Assembly: GCA_030149365.1 (NCBI GenBank)
Contig: JASBRP010000004.1
Location: 186,001 to 250,000 of the forward strand
Origin: Solimonas sp.
Lineage (GTDB): Bacteria > Pseudomonadota > Gammaproteobacteria > Nevskiales > Nevskiaceae
Direction of reading: 5' to 3'
Length of the DNA: 64,000 nucleotides
Under the pieces are notes generated by a model that had not been told where the DNA came from, did no database searches, and saw only the letters and a list, made by a program, of their open reading frames with translations. The position numbers were made by a program, and so were the translations under genes. Positions 1 through 8,195 of the stretch are shown one piece after another. Positions within the stretch are counted from its first letter, which is position 1, and each line of letters begins with the position of its first letter.

Positions 1-2
1 AG

Positions 3-212
3 GGCAAGCTGACCGATCTCAAGGGCTGGCGCGAGTTCTACCGCGTGGGCTTTGGCGAGGTGGGTTTCCTGCGCAAGATGATTCGCCCCTGGTTCAGCTA
101 TTTCAAGCCGGGTTTCCATCCCTGGGATCACGACAACAGCCACTTCCTGAAGGAAGTGGAGGGTCACTCCGCTCCCTGGATCACCAAGCGCAAGGTGCCG
201 GTCGCGGCCTGA
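3..212 (+). CDS. C-terminal part of a predicted metal-dependent hydrolase (PF10118-like), cut by window start
   Basis: Only the last 69 codons are in the window; the frame is open from base 3 to a TGA at 210-212. The tail carries a FKPGFHPWDHDN stretch, which resembles the conserved C-terminal segment of the PF10118 family of membrane-associated predicted metal-dependent hydrolases. No substrate is known for that family. The gene is convergent with the EthD-type operon and is followed by a REP-like palindrome. Family assignment rests on this short motif and is moderately sure. Confidence 0.6.
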   Translation, partial: GKLTDLKGWREFYRVGFGEVGFLRKMIRPWFSYFKPGFHPWDHDNSHFLKEVEGHSAPWITKRKVPVAA

Positions 213-236
213 ATGCCAGGGTAGTCGGCGGCTCTC

Positions 237-299
237 ATGTAGGAGCCGGCTTGCTGGCGGCCTGATCAGACCAGGTCGCCAGCAAGCTGGCTCCTACAT
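237..299. repeat. REP-like inverted repeat between convergent genes
   Basis: Arms at 237-264 and 271-299 pair almost perfectly around a 6-base centre. They have the ATGTAGGAGC...GCTCCTACAT ends typical of pseudomonad-type REP palindromes. It sits exactly between two convergent genes and could also act as a weak bidirectional terminator, although no T-tract follows. Confidence 0.75.
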
Positions 300-313
300 T
301 TGTTTGTACGGCT

Positions 314-1027
314 CTACGGTCCCGTCGACAGGCGATACTGGCTGGTGGCCAGCACGTCGATGGTGCCCAGGTCCAGGAAACGGCCGACGCTGGCCATCAT
401 CCGGTCCAGGTTGCGCTGGAACTTCTCTGCATCGCCCACGGCATCGAAGAAGGCCTGGGGATTGGTCATTGCCTCGGGCGGAAAGCATTCCTCCACGATG
501 GCGTCATAGGGCCGCGCGCCCGGCGTGAGCGCACGCACCACCACGTTCTGGCGATACTCGAAGGTGGACTGCGTTTCGATGGCCACCGGCGTGTGCGTGT
601 CATGCCAGACCGCCAGCCATTCGGCGTCGGACAGGCGCTCCGGCTTCCTCAGCAGTGCGATCTGCGCGAAACCATGGGTGCGCAGGCCGGGCGTGGGTGC
701 ATGGCGCTCGTTGCGCAGCGGCTGCGACTCGGTGACGAGGTAGGCGTCATGGCGCGCCGCTGCCGCGCCGATCAGCGCATCGATCGGCCGGCGGCGCAGC
801 GCGATGGCGCTGTCCAGCCAAAGCTGCAGCAGGGCATCGGGTAGCGGCGCATGGGCGACCTGGCGGATGCCGGCGGCGGGAGCCACCTCGGCATCGTCGA
901 TGTTCAACTGCAGGTGCTGCGCGCCGGCCTGCTGCAACTGCGCGGCCAGCGGCTCACGCAAGACGGTCGTGAAATCCGCCATCGCCTGGCCTTCGGGCTT
1001 CCACAGCGTGTAGATGAGCTTCTCCAT
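314..1027 (-). CDS. EthD-domain protein, last gene of the sulfotransferase operon
   Basis: 237 residues starting at the ATG at 1027. The second half contains a WHDTHTPVAIETQSTFEYRQN-like block matching the EthD family (dimeric ferredoxin-like fold), small proteins associated with degradation of ethers and other hydrophobic compounds. The first half looks like a degenerate second copy of the fold. It starts 11 bases after the stop of the upstream DUF1214 gene, so it is probably cotranscribed. A longer frame continues upstream to 1360 but overlaps the DUF1214 coding sequence and was not used. The reaction is unknown. Confidence 0.7.
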   Translation of the reverse strand: MEKLIYTLWKPEGQAMADFTTVLREPLAAQLQQAGAQHLQLNIDDAEVAPAAGIRQVAHAPLPDALLQLWLDSAIALRRRPIDALIGAAAARHDAYLVTESQPLRNERHAPTPGLRTHGFAQIALLRKPERLSDAEWLAVWHDTHTPVAIETQSTFEYRQNVVVRALTPGARPYDAIVEECFPPEAMTNPQAFFDAVGDAEKFQRNLDRMMASVGRFLDLGTIDVLATSQYRLSTGP

Positions 1028-1038
1028 GCGTCTCCTCT

Positions 1039-2145
1039 TCAGCGTGTGCGCAGCGAATCCAGCGACACCACCCGGCAGCGTGGCTGCGGATGCTCGCGGG
1101 CATCGACCCAGCGCAGCAGCATGCCACCGCGGTCGTGCCCGTCGGTATCGAGATAGTTGGCCACGCCCGGATTCTCGGCGGCGATCACCAGGGTGACGCT
1201 GCCGTCGGCGTTGCGCCGGGCGGCGTGATGGTTGATGGCCACCGGGCGGTGCAGCGCATCCAGTGACTCCAGCCACCAGTTGGCCAGCTGGAAATTCCAG
1301 TAGGCACAGTCTGGCACCTCGGCGTCGATCACCAGGGCCTCGCCCGGCGCGAGCTGCCAATAGCCGTGGTAGTAGCAGATCTTCGGATCGCCGCCGACAC
1401 GCATGGCGGCCTCGGCGTAGGGCGCGGCCGCCAGCCGGTTGGGATGCGCCGCGACCATCGCGGTCCAGTCCGCCACCAGCTTGAAGGTGCCTTGCACGAA
1501 GCCGGCCGCGCGCAGCAGGCCGGCCGCGAGCGTGGCCGCGTCCAGCGGGCGCGGGGCCTGCGGTGCGCCGATGCGCTCGATATGGAAGCTGCCGGGCGCC
1601 TCGCGGGCCCGGTCGAAGAAGGTCTCGCGCACGATCAGCATCGAGGAGTCGTCCGCCAGCGGCAGCCAGTTGCCCGGCTGCGGTTCACGGCTGGCGATGA
1701 TCTCGAAACTCCCGTCGGCCTCGAACTGCATCTGCGAGGCCTCCAGTTCGCCGGTGGAGGCCATGGTGCCGTCCATCGCGTAGCGGTTGGCCTTGGTGCC
1801 GAAGGACAGGTAAGGCGCCTCGCCACGGCGGCCGCTGATGCGGTACTCGCGGTCGCCCGCGATGGTGGCGTTGGCGTAACGGTTGTCGGGGTTGGGCAGG
1901 AAGACCTTGATGGTGTCGTCCGATGCCGCGTAGAACTGCGGGAAGTCCGGATCGCCGAACTCCAGCATCATCTGCAGGCCCAGCCGCGTGTAGCGGCTCA
2001 GGCAGCGCCAGGCCTCGGCACGATCCAGCTCCGTGGCCGGCGCATCCGGCCGCAGGGCGATCCGCCCTGCGGCCTTCAGTGCGTCGCAGAAATCGATCCA
2101 GGCCTGGCCCTGGTCCGGGTTGGGGCAGAGGGCGGCCTGGATCAT
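1039..2145 (-). CDS. DUF1214 domain protein, copy B
   Basis: 368 residues from ATG 2145, ending 11 bases before the EthD gene. It aligns along its whole length with the protein at 4169-5275, which is also 368 residues: both share the ELDRAE.WR, DPDFP, NPDN.Y and PYLSFGT blocks and a C-terminal YW/FWNFQL..WW.ESLD segment. That C-terminal segment is the DUF1214 region. No catalytic function is established for DUF1214. The start follows the SDR stop by 7 bases, which fixes this ATG over longer open frame extending to 2238. Confidence 0.75.
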   Translation of the reverse strand: MIQAALCPNPDQGQAWIDFCDALKAAGRIALRPDAPATELDRAEAWRCLSRYTRLGLQMMLEFGDPDFPQFYAASDDTIKVFLPNPDNRYANATIAGDREYRISGRRGEAPYLSFGTKANRYAMDGTMASTGELEASQMQFEADGSFEIIASREPQPGNWLPLADDSSMLIVRETFFDRAREAPGSFHIERIGAPQAPRPLDAATLAAGLLRAAGFVQGTFKLVADWTAMVAAHPNRLAAAPYAEAAMRVGGDPKICYYHGYWQLAPGEALVIDAEVPDCAYWNFQLANWWLESLDALHRPVAINHHAARRNADGSVTLVIAAENPGVANYLDTDGHDRGGMLLRWVDAREHPQPRCRVVSLDSLRTR

Positions 2146-2152
2146 GTCGGCC

Positions 2153-2944
2153 TCAGGGCATGTACATGCCGCCGTTGGCGTCCAGCGTGGCGCCGGTGAC
2201 GGCGCTGGCGTAGTCGGACACCAGGAACAGCGCGGCACGCGCGCATTCGTCGTCGGTCGGGATGCGGCCGATCGGGATGTGGCGGGCGATGCCCTGCACC
2301 AGTTCCTCCACCGGCACCTTCTTCTCCTGCGCCTGCCACTCGAAGTAGCCCTGCACCGGTGCTCCCCACATCCAGCCCATGTGCACCGAGTTCACGCGGA
2401 TGCCGTCCGGGCCCAGTTCCTTGGCCAGCCACTTGGAGGAGTTGGCCAGCGCGGCCTTGGAGGCGGCATAGCCGGCCTCGCCCAGCGGCGGGATGGTGCG
2501 CACGGCCATGGTGTTGATCATGACCACGGCTCCGGACTTCTGGCTCTTCATCTGCGGGATCACGGCCTGCGTCAGCTTCAGCGTGCCGAACAGGTTGGTC
2601 TGCATCACCTCGTTCCAGGTGTCGAGGTTGGCGGTGGAGGCGTAGTCCATGTCGCCGTGCTGGAAGGCGCTGTTGACCAGCGCGTCGATGCGGCCGAAGG
2701 CCTTGGACGCCGCGGCGGCCAGGGCATCGCAGTGCTCGCGCTTGGTGATGTCGCAGACCTGCTTGACCACCTTGGTGTTCAGGCCCAGGGCCTTGATGCG
2801 CGCTTCGGCGTCGTCCAGCTTGTCGGCGGAGCGGGCGGCAACGACGACGCCGGCAGCGCCTTCGCGCGCGGCTTCGACGGCGAGCTTCACGCCCAGGCCC
2901 GGGCCGATGCCGGAAACGATGACGATCTTGTCCTTCAGCAGCAT
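2153..2944 (-). CDS. SDR family oxidoreductase
   Basis: 263 residues. An N-terminal GIGPGLG dinucleotide-binding motif (about residues 12-18), a LVNSAF segment in place of NNAG, and a YAASK catalytic pair (Tyr and Lys of YxxxK) place it in the classical short-chain dehydrogenase/reductase family. It probably oxidises or reduces a hydroxyl/keto group using NAD(P). It lies third in the minus-strand operon, 42 bases after the sulfotransferase and 7 before DUF1214 copy B. The context suggests a hydrophobic alcohol or ketone that is also a sulfonation substrate, but this is inference. Confidence 0.85.
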   Translation of the reverse strand: MLLKDKIVIVSGIGPGLGVKLAVEAAREGAAGVVVAARSADKLDDAEARIKALGLNTKVVKQVCDITKREHCDALAAAASKAFGRIDALVNSAFQHGDMDYASTANLDTWNEVMQTNLFGTLKLTQAVIPQMKSQKSGAVVMINTMAVRTIPPLGEAGYAASKAALANSSKWLAKELGPDGIRVNSVHMGWMWGAPVQGYFEWQAQEKKVPVEELVQGIARHIPIGRIPTDDECARAALFLVSDYASAVTGATLDANGGMYMP

Positions 2945-2986
2945 GTCTTTCTCCTCGTGGGTTCTAGTTCAAAATCGGGCCGCGGT

Positions 2987-4165
2987 TCAGGCGGCGGAAT
3001 CGATATACGCGGCGCGGTAGTCGGCGAAGTCTCGCTTGAGCTGCGCCTCGGACAGGCCGAAGTCCTCGGCCTTGTATTCGTGTGCGCCGCGGCTGTCGCG
3101 GCGGTTCTGCTCCATCCAGCGCTGCATGGAGGTCTCGGCCTCGTCGGTCAGCGGCAGGCCGGCGAAGCCATAGATCGCCTTCACCACCTCGAAGGGCTGC
3201 TTCACCGTGTCGATGAAGCGCACATCGAGGAAAGTGCCCGGCTGGTCCTGGCTGCGGCGCACGTCCTGGGTGTGGTGGAAGGCACGCGCCATCAGCGTGC
3301 TCCACTCCTGGCCGGCGGCCACCGGGCTCGCATCGGCGCCGTAGATGCACCACAGCGTGTGGATGAAGCTGGCGATGGACGGGATGGTGTCCACCGGGTC
3401 GCGGTGTGTCTGGATGACCTTGGCGCCGGGGAACTCGCGCAGCAGCAGGCGCATGCGCAGCAGGTGGTGCGGGGCCTTGAGCACCCAGCGGCTGGCGACC
3501 ACGCCGCGCTGGCGCTTCTGCCACTGCAGGAACTTGAGCACGCGCTTGAGGTAGTCGTAGGCCGGCTTCTCGTCGATGGAGTGCAGCCAGTCCATGTACG
3601 AGGGCACGTGCACATAGGCATTGAACGCGGCCATGAAGGAATGCTCCATCAGCATCACCTCCTCGTCGGCCTGGTCGGCATCCATCGGGTGCATCGACAT
3701 CAGCTTGGGCATGGCCTCGACCATCACCGCCACTTCGCCACGGGCACGCTCGATGCGCTGCGACGGGTCCGACACCGCTTCGCCGGGGAAGGGCACCGGG
3801 TAGCGCGACTCCCACCAGGGCATCGAGTACAGGTGCGGATCGGCCGCCAGCACGCGCTGCAGCAGCGTGGTGCCAGTGCGCGGCAGGCCCACGATCACGA
3901 TCGGCGCCTGGATCTGCTCGTCCTCGATCTCCGGATGCTGCTTGAAGAACTGCTCGATGCGCAGGCGGTTGACCAGCAGCTCCACGAACTTTCCGTGCAG
4001 CAGCTGGCGGCCCAGCTCGGAGAGATTGGCTTCGCGCTCCAGCGAGTCGCACAGCACCTCCAGCGCCTTGCGGAAGGACGGATCGCCGAAGTCGGTGAGG
4101 CCGCCGGACTGTGCGGTGGCGGCAGCCAGCAGGGCCGGCGGGTCGAAGCGGAGTTCTGCGGTCAT
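2987..4165 (-). CDS. PAPS-dependent sulfotransferase family protein
   Basis: 392 residues. The 5'-phosphosulfate-binding loop GLPRTGTT is at residues 93-100, and a later VIQTHRDP...SIAS block matches the 3'-phosphate-binding motif of Sulfotransfer_3-type enzymes. It would transfer sulfate from PAPS to a hydroxyl group. It begins 3 bases after DUF1214 copy A, second in the operon. The divergent cysC gene at 6185 makes PAPS, which strongly supports a functional sulfonation module. The acceptor cannot be read from the sequence; many bacterial members have no known acceptor. Confidence 0.85.
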   Translation of the reverse strand: MTAELRFDPPALLAAATAQSGGLTDFGDPSFRKALEVLCDSLEREANLSELGRQLLHGKFVELLVNRLRIEQFFKQHPEIEDEQIQAPIVIVGLPRTGTTLLQRVLAADPHLYSMPWWESRYPVPFPGEAVSDPSQRIERARGEVAVMVEAMPKLMSMHPMDADQADEEVMLMEHSFMAAFNAYVHVPSYMDWLHSIDEKPAYDYLKRVLKFLQWQKRQRGVVASRWVLKAPHHLLRMRLLLREFPGAKVIQTHRDPVDTIPSIASFIHTLWCIYGADASPVAAGQEWSTLMARAFHHTQDVRRSQDQPGTFLDVRFIDTVKQPFEVVKAIYGFAGLPLTDEAETSMQRWMEQNRRDSRGAHEYKAEDFGLSEAQLKRDFADYRAAYIDSAA

Positions 4166-4168
4166 GGA

Positions 4169-5275
4169 TCAGCCCTTGAGGTCTGCAACGCGCACGACGC
4201 GCGTCTCGGGGTGGATGTGTTCTTTCGCGCCGACCCAGCGCAGGCACATGGTGCCGCGGCGGTGGCCGGTGGTCTCCAGCCAGTTGGGGCGGCCGGGGTC
4301 GCGCTGGCTCAGCACGATGGTCACGCCGCCATCGGCATCGTGCTGCGCGCTGTACTTGTTCACGTGGATCTTGTGGTAGCGGTAGTCCAGCGACTCCATC
4401 CACCAGTTGTTGATCTGCAGGTTCCAGAAGCGACAATCCGGAATGCGCGGCAGATGGATCACCAGCGCCTGGTCCTCGTCCAGTTCCCAGGCCGAGTGGT
4501 AGTAGAAGATGTTGGGATCGCCGCCGGTGCGCTGGCAGACCAGCTGGTTGGCGGGCGGCAGTTGGTTGACATGGGGCAGGTAGCCCTGCGCCCAGTCGGC
4601 GAACACGCGCGCCGTGCCTTCGGTAAAGGCGGCGGCGTTGCGCAGGCCAGCCTGCAGTTGCGCGGCCGACAGCGGCTTGGGCTGCGCGTCCGCGCCCAGG
4701 CGCGAGATGCGCATGGTGGCGGCGCGCTCGTTGGGGCGGTCGTTGAAGGTCTGGCGCACCACGATCGAGTTGCTCTCCGGCTCGATGCGCAGCCAGTTGC
4801 CCGGACGCTGCTCGGCCGACAGCACGATCTCGAAGCGGCCGTCGGCGTCCAGCTGCAGGTCCTTGGCCTCGATGAAGCCGGTCTGCTCCATCAGGCCGTT
4901 GGTCTCGTAGCCGCCCTTCTGCGTGCCGAAGGACAGGTAGGGCACGGTGCCGCGCTCGCCGCGGATCAGGTACTCGTTGCGGCCGTTGATGCGCGCGAAC
5001 AGGTAGTGGTTGTCCGGGTTGTCGGCGCCGATCTTGCCGGTCTCGTGCGAGGGCAGGAAGAAGCCGGGGAAGTCCGGGTCGGCGAACTCCAGGTGCATCT
5101 CCAGCCCGATGCGCAGCAGGCGTGTCAGGTAGCGCCAGCCCTCGGCGCGGTCCAGCTCGCTGGCGGCCGCCTCGGGGCGCAGGATCTGCTGCCCGGCGCG
5201 CTTCAGGGTGTCGCAGAATTCGTCCCAGGCCTGGCCGCTGATGACCGCGCCGGCGGGATCCTGTGCTGCCGTCAT
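4169..5275 (-). CDS. DUF1214 domain protein, copy A, first gene of operon
   Basis: 368 residues from ATG 5275, with a clear AGGAG ribosome-binding site six bases upstream; a longer open frame to 5341 would run through the putative operator and was rejected. It is a full-length paralogue of the protein at 1039-2145. As the first gene of a five-gene operon it lies directly downstream of one of two matching palindromes that I interpret as TetR operators. The function of DUF1214 proteins is unknown. Their pairing with a sulfotransferase and SDR suggests handling of a lipid or steroid-like substrate. Confidence 0.8.
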   Translation of the reverse strand: MTAAQDPAGAVISGQAWDEFCDTLKRAGQQILRPEAAASELDRAEGWRYLTRLLRIGLEMHLEFADPDFPGFFLPSHETGKIGADNPDNHYLFARINGRNEYLIRGERGTVPYLSFGTQKGGYETNGLMEQTGFIEAKDLQLDADGRFEIVLSAEQRPGNWLRIEPESNSIVVRQTFNDRPNERAATMRISRLGADAQPKPLSAAQLQAGLRNAAAFTEGTARVFADWAQGYLPHVNQLPPANQLVCQRTGGDPNIFYYHSAWELDEDQALVIHLPRIPDCRFWNLQINNWWMESLDYRYHKIHVNKYSAQHDADGGVTIVLSQRDPGRPNWLETTGHRRGTMCLRWVGAKEHIHPETRVVRVADLKG

Positions 5276-5308
5276 GGACTGCTCCTCAGTGACGTTCAGG
5301 ATTGATGG

Positions 5309-5326
5309 ATAAGGAAAGTCCCTTAA
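5309..5326. promoter_or_regulatory. Putative TetR operator 1 (ATAAGG-N6-CCTTAA)
   Basis: Half-sites at 5309-5314 and 5321-5326 form an 18-bp near-palindrome differing from the second site at 5409 by one base in the left half. It lies 34 bases upstream of the DUF1214-A start codon. No binding data exist; the claim rests on the repeated motif and its position in the divergent promoter. Confidence 0.6.
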
Positions 5327-5408
5327 TCTAGGCGCCCGCACCCGTTCCGATCCTCGTCCGGGTGGAGGAGGATCAGGGTACGGTTTGCCTTAACATGCCC
5401 AGCCTGGA

Positions 5409-5426
5409 TTAAGGCTATATCCTTAA
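5409..5426. promoter_or_regulatory. Putative TetR operator 2 (TTAAGG-N6-CCTTAA)
   Basis: A perfect 6-bp inverted repeat with a 6-base spacer, five bases before the TetR start codon, with its centre exactly 100 bp from operator 1. The position predicts autorepression and co-regulation of tetR-cysC with the minus-strand operon. Confidence 0.65.
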
Positions 5427-5431
5427 GAATC

Positions 5432-6175
5432 ATGAAACCCGCCTCGGCCACCGCCCTGCGCGTCCGCCCCCAGGCGGCGCGCACCCCGCAGAGCATCGCC
5501 ACCCGCGCCAAGCTGGTGGCGATCGCGGAGCGCCTGTTCGCCGAGCGCGGCATCGAGGGGGTGTCGCTGAGTGACATCAACAAGGCCGCCGGGCAGCGCA
5601 ACAAGAACGCCACCCACTACCACTTCGGCTCCAAGCAGGGCCTGCTGCAGGCGATCCTGGACAAGCATATCCATGGCGTCTCGGCGCGGCGCAACCAGTT
5701 GCTGGACGAATTCGAGGGGCAGGGGGCGGTGGGCCTGCCGCAGGTGGTGCGGGCCTTCGTCTACCCGGTGGCGGAGAAGCTGTTCGACACCGACGGCGGG
5801 CATCACTTCATCCGCTTCCAGGCCCAGTTGGTGGCCATGCTGACCCTGGACGTGCACCAGCTGCACGCCTCGGCCCTGAAGATCGCCCCGGTGGAGCGCC
5901 TGACCTCCGCCCTGCGGGACGCCACCCCGCACTTGGCGCCGCCGCTGATGCGCCAGCGCGCCATGCTGGCCACGGTGCTGCTGTTCGACGGCCTGGCCGA
6001 CCACTCCCGCATGCTGGAGCAGGCCGACCTGCCCAGCCCGCAGATCGACACCGAGCTATTCATCCGCAACCTGGAAGACTGCATAATCGCGCTCTTCTCG
6101 GCCCCCGTATCCCCAGCGACCGCGGAGCGCCTGGCCGCCGCCAGCGCCGCCCTGCCGGGGTCCCACCTCAAGTGA
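5432..6175 (+). CDS. TetR family transcriptional regulator of the sulfonation locus
   Basis: 247 residues. An N-terminal TetR helix-turn-helix is clear (IAERLFAERGIEGVSLSDI and THYHFGSKQGLL, about residues 30-73); the C-terminal ligand domain is not recognisable to me. It is divergent from the DUF1214-sulfotransferase operon and followed after 9 bases by cysC. Two matching 18-bp palindromes lie in the 156-bp gap between the divergent starts. This predicts a local repressor that releases on binding the pathway substrate or product; the ligand is unknown. Confidence 0.88.
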   Translation: MKPASATALRVRPQAARTPQSIATRAKLVAIAERLFAERGIEGVSLSDINKAAGQRNKNATHYHFGSKQGLLQAILDKHIHGVSARRNQLLDEFEGQGAVGLPQVVRAFVYPVAEKLFDTDGGHHFIRFQAQLVAMLTLDVHQLHASALKIAPVERLTSALRDATPHLAPPLMRQRAMLATVLLFDGLADHSRMLEQADLPSPQIDTELFIRNLEDCIIALFSAPVSPATAERLAAASAALPGSHLK

Positions 6176-6184
6176 AAGCGAAAC

Positions 6185-6805
6185 ATGACTGAACAGAAAG
6201 CGACCAACGTCCACTGGCACCACGGCCAGGTTTCCCGCGAGGACCGCAACAAGCTGCTGGGCCACAAGGGCGCCACCCTGTGGTTCACCGGCCTGTCCGG
6301 CAGCGGCAAGAGCACCGTGGCCGTGGCGCTGGAGAATGCGCTGACCGCGCGCGGCGCGCTGTGCTACCGCCTGGACGGCGACAACATCCGCCTGGGCATC
6401 AACAAGAACCTGGGCTTCTCGGCGGCCGACCGCACCGAGAACATCCGCCGCGTGGGCGAGGTGGCCAAGCTGTTCGTGGACGTGGGCGTGATCGCCCTGT
6501 CGAGCTTCATCAGCCCCTACCGCGCCGATCGCCAGCTGGCCCGCGAGACCCACGAGAAGGACGGCCTGCCGTTCATCGAGGTGTTCGTCGACGTGCCGCT
6601 GGACGAGGCCGAGAAGCGCGACCCCAAGGGCCTGTACAAGAAGGCCCGCGCCGGCGAGATCAAGAACTTCACCGGCATCGACGATCCCTACGAAGCGCCG
6701 GAGAACGCGGAGATCCACCTGCGTACCGACCAGCTCACGCTGGAGCAGGAGGTCGAGGTGCTGCTGAAGGAACTCGAAACGCGGGGCATCATCCCGGCGA
6801 AGTAA
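6185..6805 (+). CDS. cysC: Adenylyl-sulfate (APS) kinase
   Basis: 206 residues. Walker A GLSGSGKS at residues 36-43, the LDGDNIR motif near 63 and the FISPYR motif at 108-113 identify APS kinase, which phosphorylates adenosine 5'-phosphosulfate to PAPS. The length matches stand-alone CysC. There is no sulfate adenylyltransferase (cysN/cysD) next to it; instead it is paired with a TetR regulator and faces a sulfotransferase operon. This favours a role in supplying PAPS for sulfonation over general sulfate assimilation. A strong terminator follows at 6822-6850. Confidence 0.95.
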   Translation: MTEQKATNVHWHHGQVSREDRNKLLGHKGATLWFTGLSGSGKSTVAVALENALTARGALCYRLDGDNIRLGINKNLGFSAADRTENIRRVGEVAKLFVDVGVIALSSFISPYRADRQLARETHEKDGLPFIEVFVDVPLDEAEKRDPKGLYKKARAGEIKNFTGIDDPYEAPENAEIHLRTDQLTLEQEVEVLLKELETRGIIPAK

Positions 6806-6821
6806 GCTGGGTGTCGTTGAG

Positions 6822-6850
6822 AAAAAAGCCCCGCATTGCGGGGCTTTTTT
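6822..6850. terminator. Bidirectional rho-independent terminator after cysC
   Basis: A 13-bp perfect stem (six A, GCCCCGC / GCGGGGC, six T) with a 3-base loop, 16 bases after the cysC stop. The A and T tracts make it functional in both directions. Confidence 0.92.
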
Positions 6851-7331
6851 GTTGGGCTGAGCAACCCGCCCGTTCATGCCGAGGGCCGCGTAGCGGTGTA
6901 TCGAGGCACGCACCGCAGTTACTCCCTCTCCCCGCAAGCGGGGAGAGGGTGGGGGTGAGGGGCCAATCTCTCATCGATTAGATGAAGCTGTGGTGCCGGC
7001 GACTACGCCGGTCAGGTGCTGTGGATTTCTGGAGGTTTATTTCGCCTAAGGGCGAGGTACTTTTCTTTGTTGTACGACAAAGAAAAGTACCCAAAAGAAA
7101 ACGTACCCTGCCATCCGCGGCCCCGCTGAAGCGGGGCAACCTGCCTGGTGGACGAGTGCGACGGGTCGGGCCCACAGGCCATCCCTGGCCTGAGGCCCCT
7201 CGGCCGGACATCCTGTCCGGCTCGACCCTGCACTCGACCCCCAGGCAGGCGCTACTGGAAGGGAACCCGGTAAGTCAAAGGCATTCGCTGCGCTCACCAA
7301 GAATTCGGAAGCGCAGTGTTCGTAACCCGCG
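6851..7331. repeat. 481-bp gene-free region with repeat elements
   Basis: No credible gene is seen. It holds a CCCTCTCCCC/GGGGAGAGGG palindrome at 6924-6949, followed by a G-rich tail to about 6962, a class of repeat common in proteobacterial intergenic DNA. From about 7036 comes a mosaic element headed by a perfect 14-bp inverted repeat at 7057-7090 (GTACTTTTCTTTGT, loop TGTACG) and a smaller hairpin around 7042-7056. The remainder, to about 7330, is rich in short GC palindromes. Similar GTACTTTTCTTTG-headed intergenic elements are, from memory, scattered through Xanthomonadales and related genomes; the short frames inside are probably artefacts. Confidence 0.7.
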
Positions 7332-8195
7332 CTATCCCGCCAGGAACTCCAGCGTCGCCTTGACCACTTCCGCCGGCTTCTCCTCCTGCGGCAACAGCCG
7401 GGTCTGCGGGATCGTGACCAGCCGCGCCTCGCGGAACTGCGGCAGCATCTGCCGGGCCTGTGCAAGCGGAAACGTCCGGTCCTCTTCGCCCCAGAGCAAC
7501 AGCACCGCCTCGCGCAGCTCCGCATGGCGCGTGGCGAGCGCATCCAGTGTCGGCCAGTGGATGCCGAGCAGGTAGTGCTTCAAACCCTCCAAGCGTTGCG
7601 GCTGCTCGATCAAAGGCTGCACGAAGCGGCGCTGGAAGTCACCGTCGATCAGGTCCAGATCGCAGAAGCTGCCGCCGAAGGCCATGCCGGAGCGCAAGAA
7701 GGTCCGTGACTTCAACAACTGCCGGAAGATCGCCAGCGTCAAGGGCAGGCGCATCAGCAGCTGGTACTCCACGATCCAGGGCGGGCGGTGCCCGGGAATC
7801 TCGGTGTTGATCAGCACCTGGCGCCGCGCATGCTCCGGATCCAGCAGTGCCAGGCAGCGGGCGACGGTGGCGCCGGTGTCCTGTGCCAGGATGTCGTAGC
7901 GCGACAGGCCCAGTTGTTCCGCCATCGCCTTCAGGCGGCGCGCATGGCCGGTGAAGGTGAAGTCGGCGTCGTCGCGCCAGCGCGAGTCGCCGAGCCCGGC
8001 GAGATCGACGACATGGCAGCGGTGGTGTTGCGAAAGCTCCGGCAATACATAGCGCCAGGTGTAGCCGGACAACGGAAAGCCGTGGATCAGCAGCAGGTCC
8101 GGGCCGCTGCCGTGGCAGCGGTAGGGCAGGGTGGCATCGCCGAGTTGCAGCTCGCGTGCGGGCAAGGAGTGGTACAGGCGGTCGGCATCGGTCAC
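7332..8195 (-). CDS. Alpha/beta hydrolase (dehalogenase/epoxide-hydrolase-like) lacking the usual catalytic His
   Basis: 287 residues from a GTG at 8195 with AGGAG seven bases upstream; the GTGA overlaps the upstream stop by 4 bases. HGFPLSG (residues 39-45) is the oxyanion region, and Asp106 in AQDTGA sits where this family has an Asp or Ser nucleophile. At the C-terminus, where relatives have a GH-hydrophobic-xxxE pattern, this protein reads TRLLPQEEKP, so the catalytic His appears to be Arg. It may be a non-hydrolytic member or use another His. It is the last gene of a four-gene minus-strand operon starting at 9745. Confidence 0.8.
   Translation of the reverse strand: MTDADRLYHSLPARELQLGDATLPYRCHGSGPDLLLIHGFPLSGYTWRYVLPELSQHHRCHVVDLAGLGDSRWRDDADFTFTGHARRLKAMAEQLGLSRYDILAQDTGATVARCLALLDPEHARRQVLINTEIPGHRPPWIVEYQLLMRLPLTLAIFRQLLKSRTFLRSGMAFGGSFCDLDLIDGDFQRRFVQPLIEQPQRLEGLKHYLLGIHWPTLDALATRHAELREAVLLLWGEEDRTFPLAQARQMLPQFREARLVTIPQTRLLPQEEKPAEVVKATLEFLAG

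Noticed and set aside
2033..5305. Plus-strand open frame of 1090 codons
   Set aside because: It lies opposite the sulfotransferase, SDR and DUF1214 genes, all with clear family motifs. Its translation is His/Val/Gly/Arg-rich low complexity, a typical antisense artefact of high-GC codon use.
7046..7543. Short overlapping frames in the 7.0-7.5 kb repeat region
   Set aside because: Arg/Pro/Ser-rich translations without motifs, lying across palindromic repeats; likely non-coding.
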